A stretch of 22,997 nucleotides of DNA from an uncultured Lachnospiraceae bacterium (GTDB lineage: Bacteria; Bacillota; Clostridia; Lachnospirales; Lachnospiraceae): assembly GCA_900554205.1 (NCBI GenBank), contig USGM01000049.1, positions 1-22,997 on the forward strand, in the 5' to 3' direction. Positions 22,732 to 22,997 of the stretch are shown one piece after another; positions within the stretch are counted from its first letter, which is position 1; each line of letters begins with the position of its first letter. The translations under genes were made by a program, and so were the position numbers. The notes beneath the pieces are model-generated. The model saw only the letters and a program-made list of their open reading frames with translations, did not search any database and had not been told where the DNA came from.

Positions 22732-22997
22732 CTATCGCCCGCCTTCTTCCGCCAGCCACTTTTCAACCGTTTCCGTTTCCTCGCCCACCGCCTGCGCAAT
22801 CTGCTCAACCGGCATCTGCATTCGGAACAGCCTCACTGCGGCGCTTTGCAGCCCCTGCTCCTTTCCCTGCGCCCGTCCACGCTCTATGCCTTGCTCCATT
22901 CCATCCTGTACCCCGGCCTCGTATTCTTCCCTGTACTTCTGTTGTAATGTCATATACTCCAGCCTCCATTCTTTATGCTCCGCTGCCTTATGCACAT
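22732..22997 (-). CDS. C-terminal end of a probable Rpn-family recombination-promoting nuclease/putative transposase (partial)
   Basis: About 88 codons enter from the right edge; the true start lies outside the window, and the GTG at 22995 is just a codon in an open frame. Visible are a helical EYMTLQQKYREEYEAG segment and a Gly/Gln/Glu-rich repeat-like stretch (DGMEQGIERGRAQGKEQG). A small helix-turn-helix-like end follows (LFRMQMPVEQIAQAVGEETETVEKWL). This tail is typical of Rpn/PD-(D/E)XK transposase-like proteins common in gut Clostridia, whose nuclease domain is N-terminal and not seen here. Identification rests on the tail alone. Confidence 0.6.
   Translation of the reverse strand, partial: VHKAAEHKEWRLEYMTLQQKYREEYEAGVQDGMEQGIERGRAQGKEQGLQSAAVRLFRMQMPVEQIAQAVGEETETVEKWLAEEGGR

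Overview
The window looks like chromosomal DNA of an anaerobic, plant-glycan-using member of the Clostridia, most probably a Lachnospiraceae-type gut bacterium. The evidence is roughly 50% GC coding DNA, strong AGGAGG ribosome binding sites, TTG and GTG starts, a CcpA-type cre site, a long lipoprotein sugar-binding protein, a YfhO protein, a DUF2974 hydrolase and a cytoplasmic GH51 enzyme. This is inference from gene content; there is no rRNA or other marker, and I see no tRNA, CRISPR array or intact insertion sequence.

Left part (1-8319). A membrane-anchored GH3 (NagZ-type) enzyme runs off the left edge. An unusual array of about 18-nt AT-rich repeats and a terminator hairpin lie upstream of it, followed by an orphan ABC solute-binding lipoprotein gene. 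Beyond a strong terminator is the metabolic core, a minus-strand operon kduI - kduD - rpiB-like isomerase - eda (with an extra C-terminal domain) - kdgK. It converts unsaturated or keto uronic acids from pectin-like polymers through 2-keto-3-deoxygluconate and KDPG to pyruvate and glyceraldehyde-3-phosphate. Its 367-bp upstream region carries a clear promoter, a perfect cre palindrome at the start point, a second inverted repeat over the -35, helically phased direct repeats, and a 146-bp GC-rich palindromic element in the transcribed leader. A divergent AraC regulator is the likely local activator.

Middle part (9174-16405). A purC-mazG pair (purine synthesis, NTP clean-up) and a translationally coupled yfhO - FAD-dependent dehydrogenase pair lie on the minus strand. 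A class I glutamine-amidotransferase-like hydrolase (+) then converges on, and overlaps by 68 bp, a DUF2974 alpha/beta hydrolase (-).

Right part (16459-22997). A methyl-accepting chemotaxis receptor is followed 3 bp later by a TetR-type regulator; a perfect 18-bp palindrome sits at their promoter. Converging on them are citrate synthase and yqeY (-). A cytoplasmic GH51 arabinofuranosidase (+) fits the pectin/arabinan theme, and the C-terminal end of a probable Rpn-family nuclease gene enters from the right edge.

Two features recur. Minus-strand genes that meet plus-strand neighbours tail-to-tail (mazG, citrate synthase) have their terminator hairpins inside the neighbour's coding sequence. 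Several regulatory stretches contain long perfect palindromes. The strongest candidate for something undescribed is the palindromic leader element at 8006-8151; the 18-nt repeat array at about 885-1035 is second.
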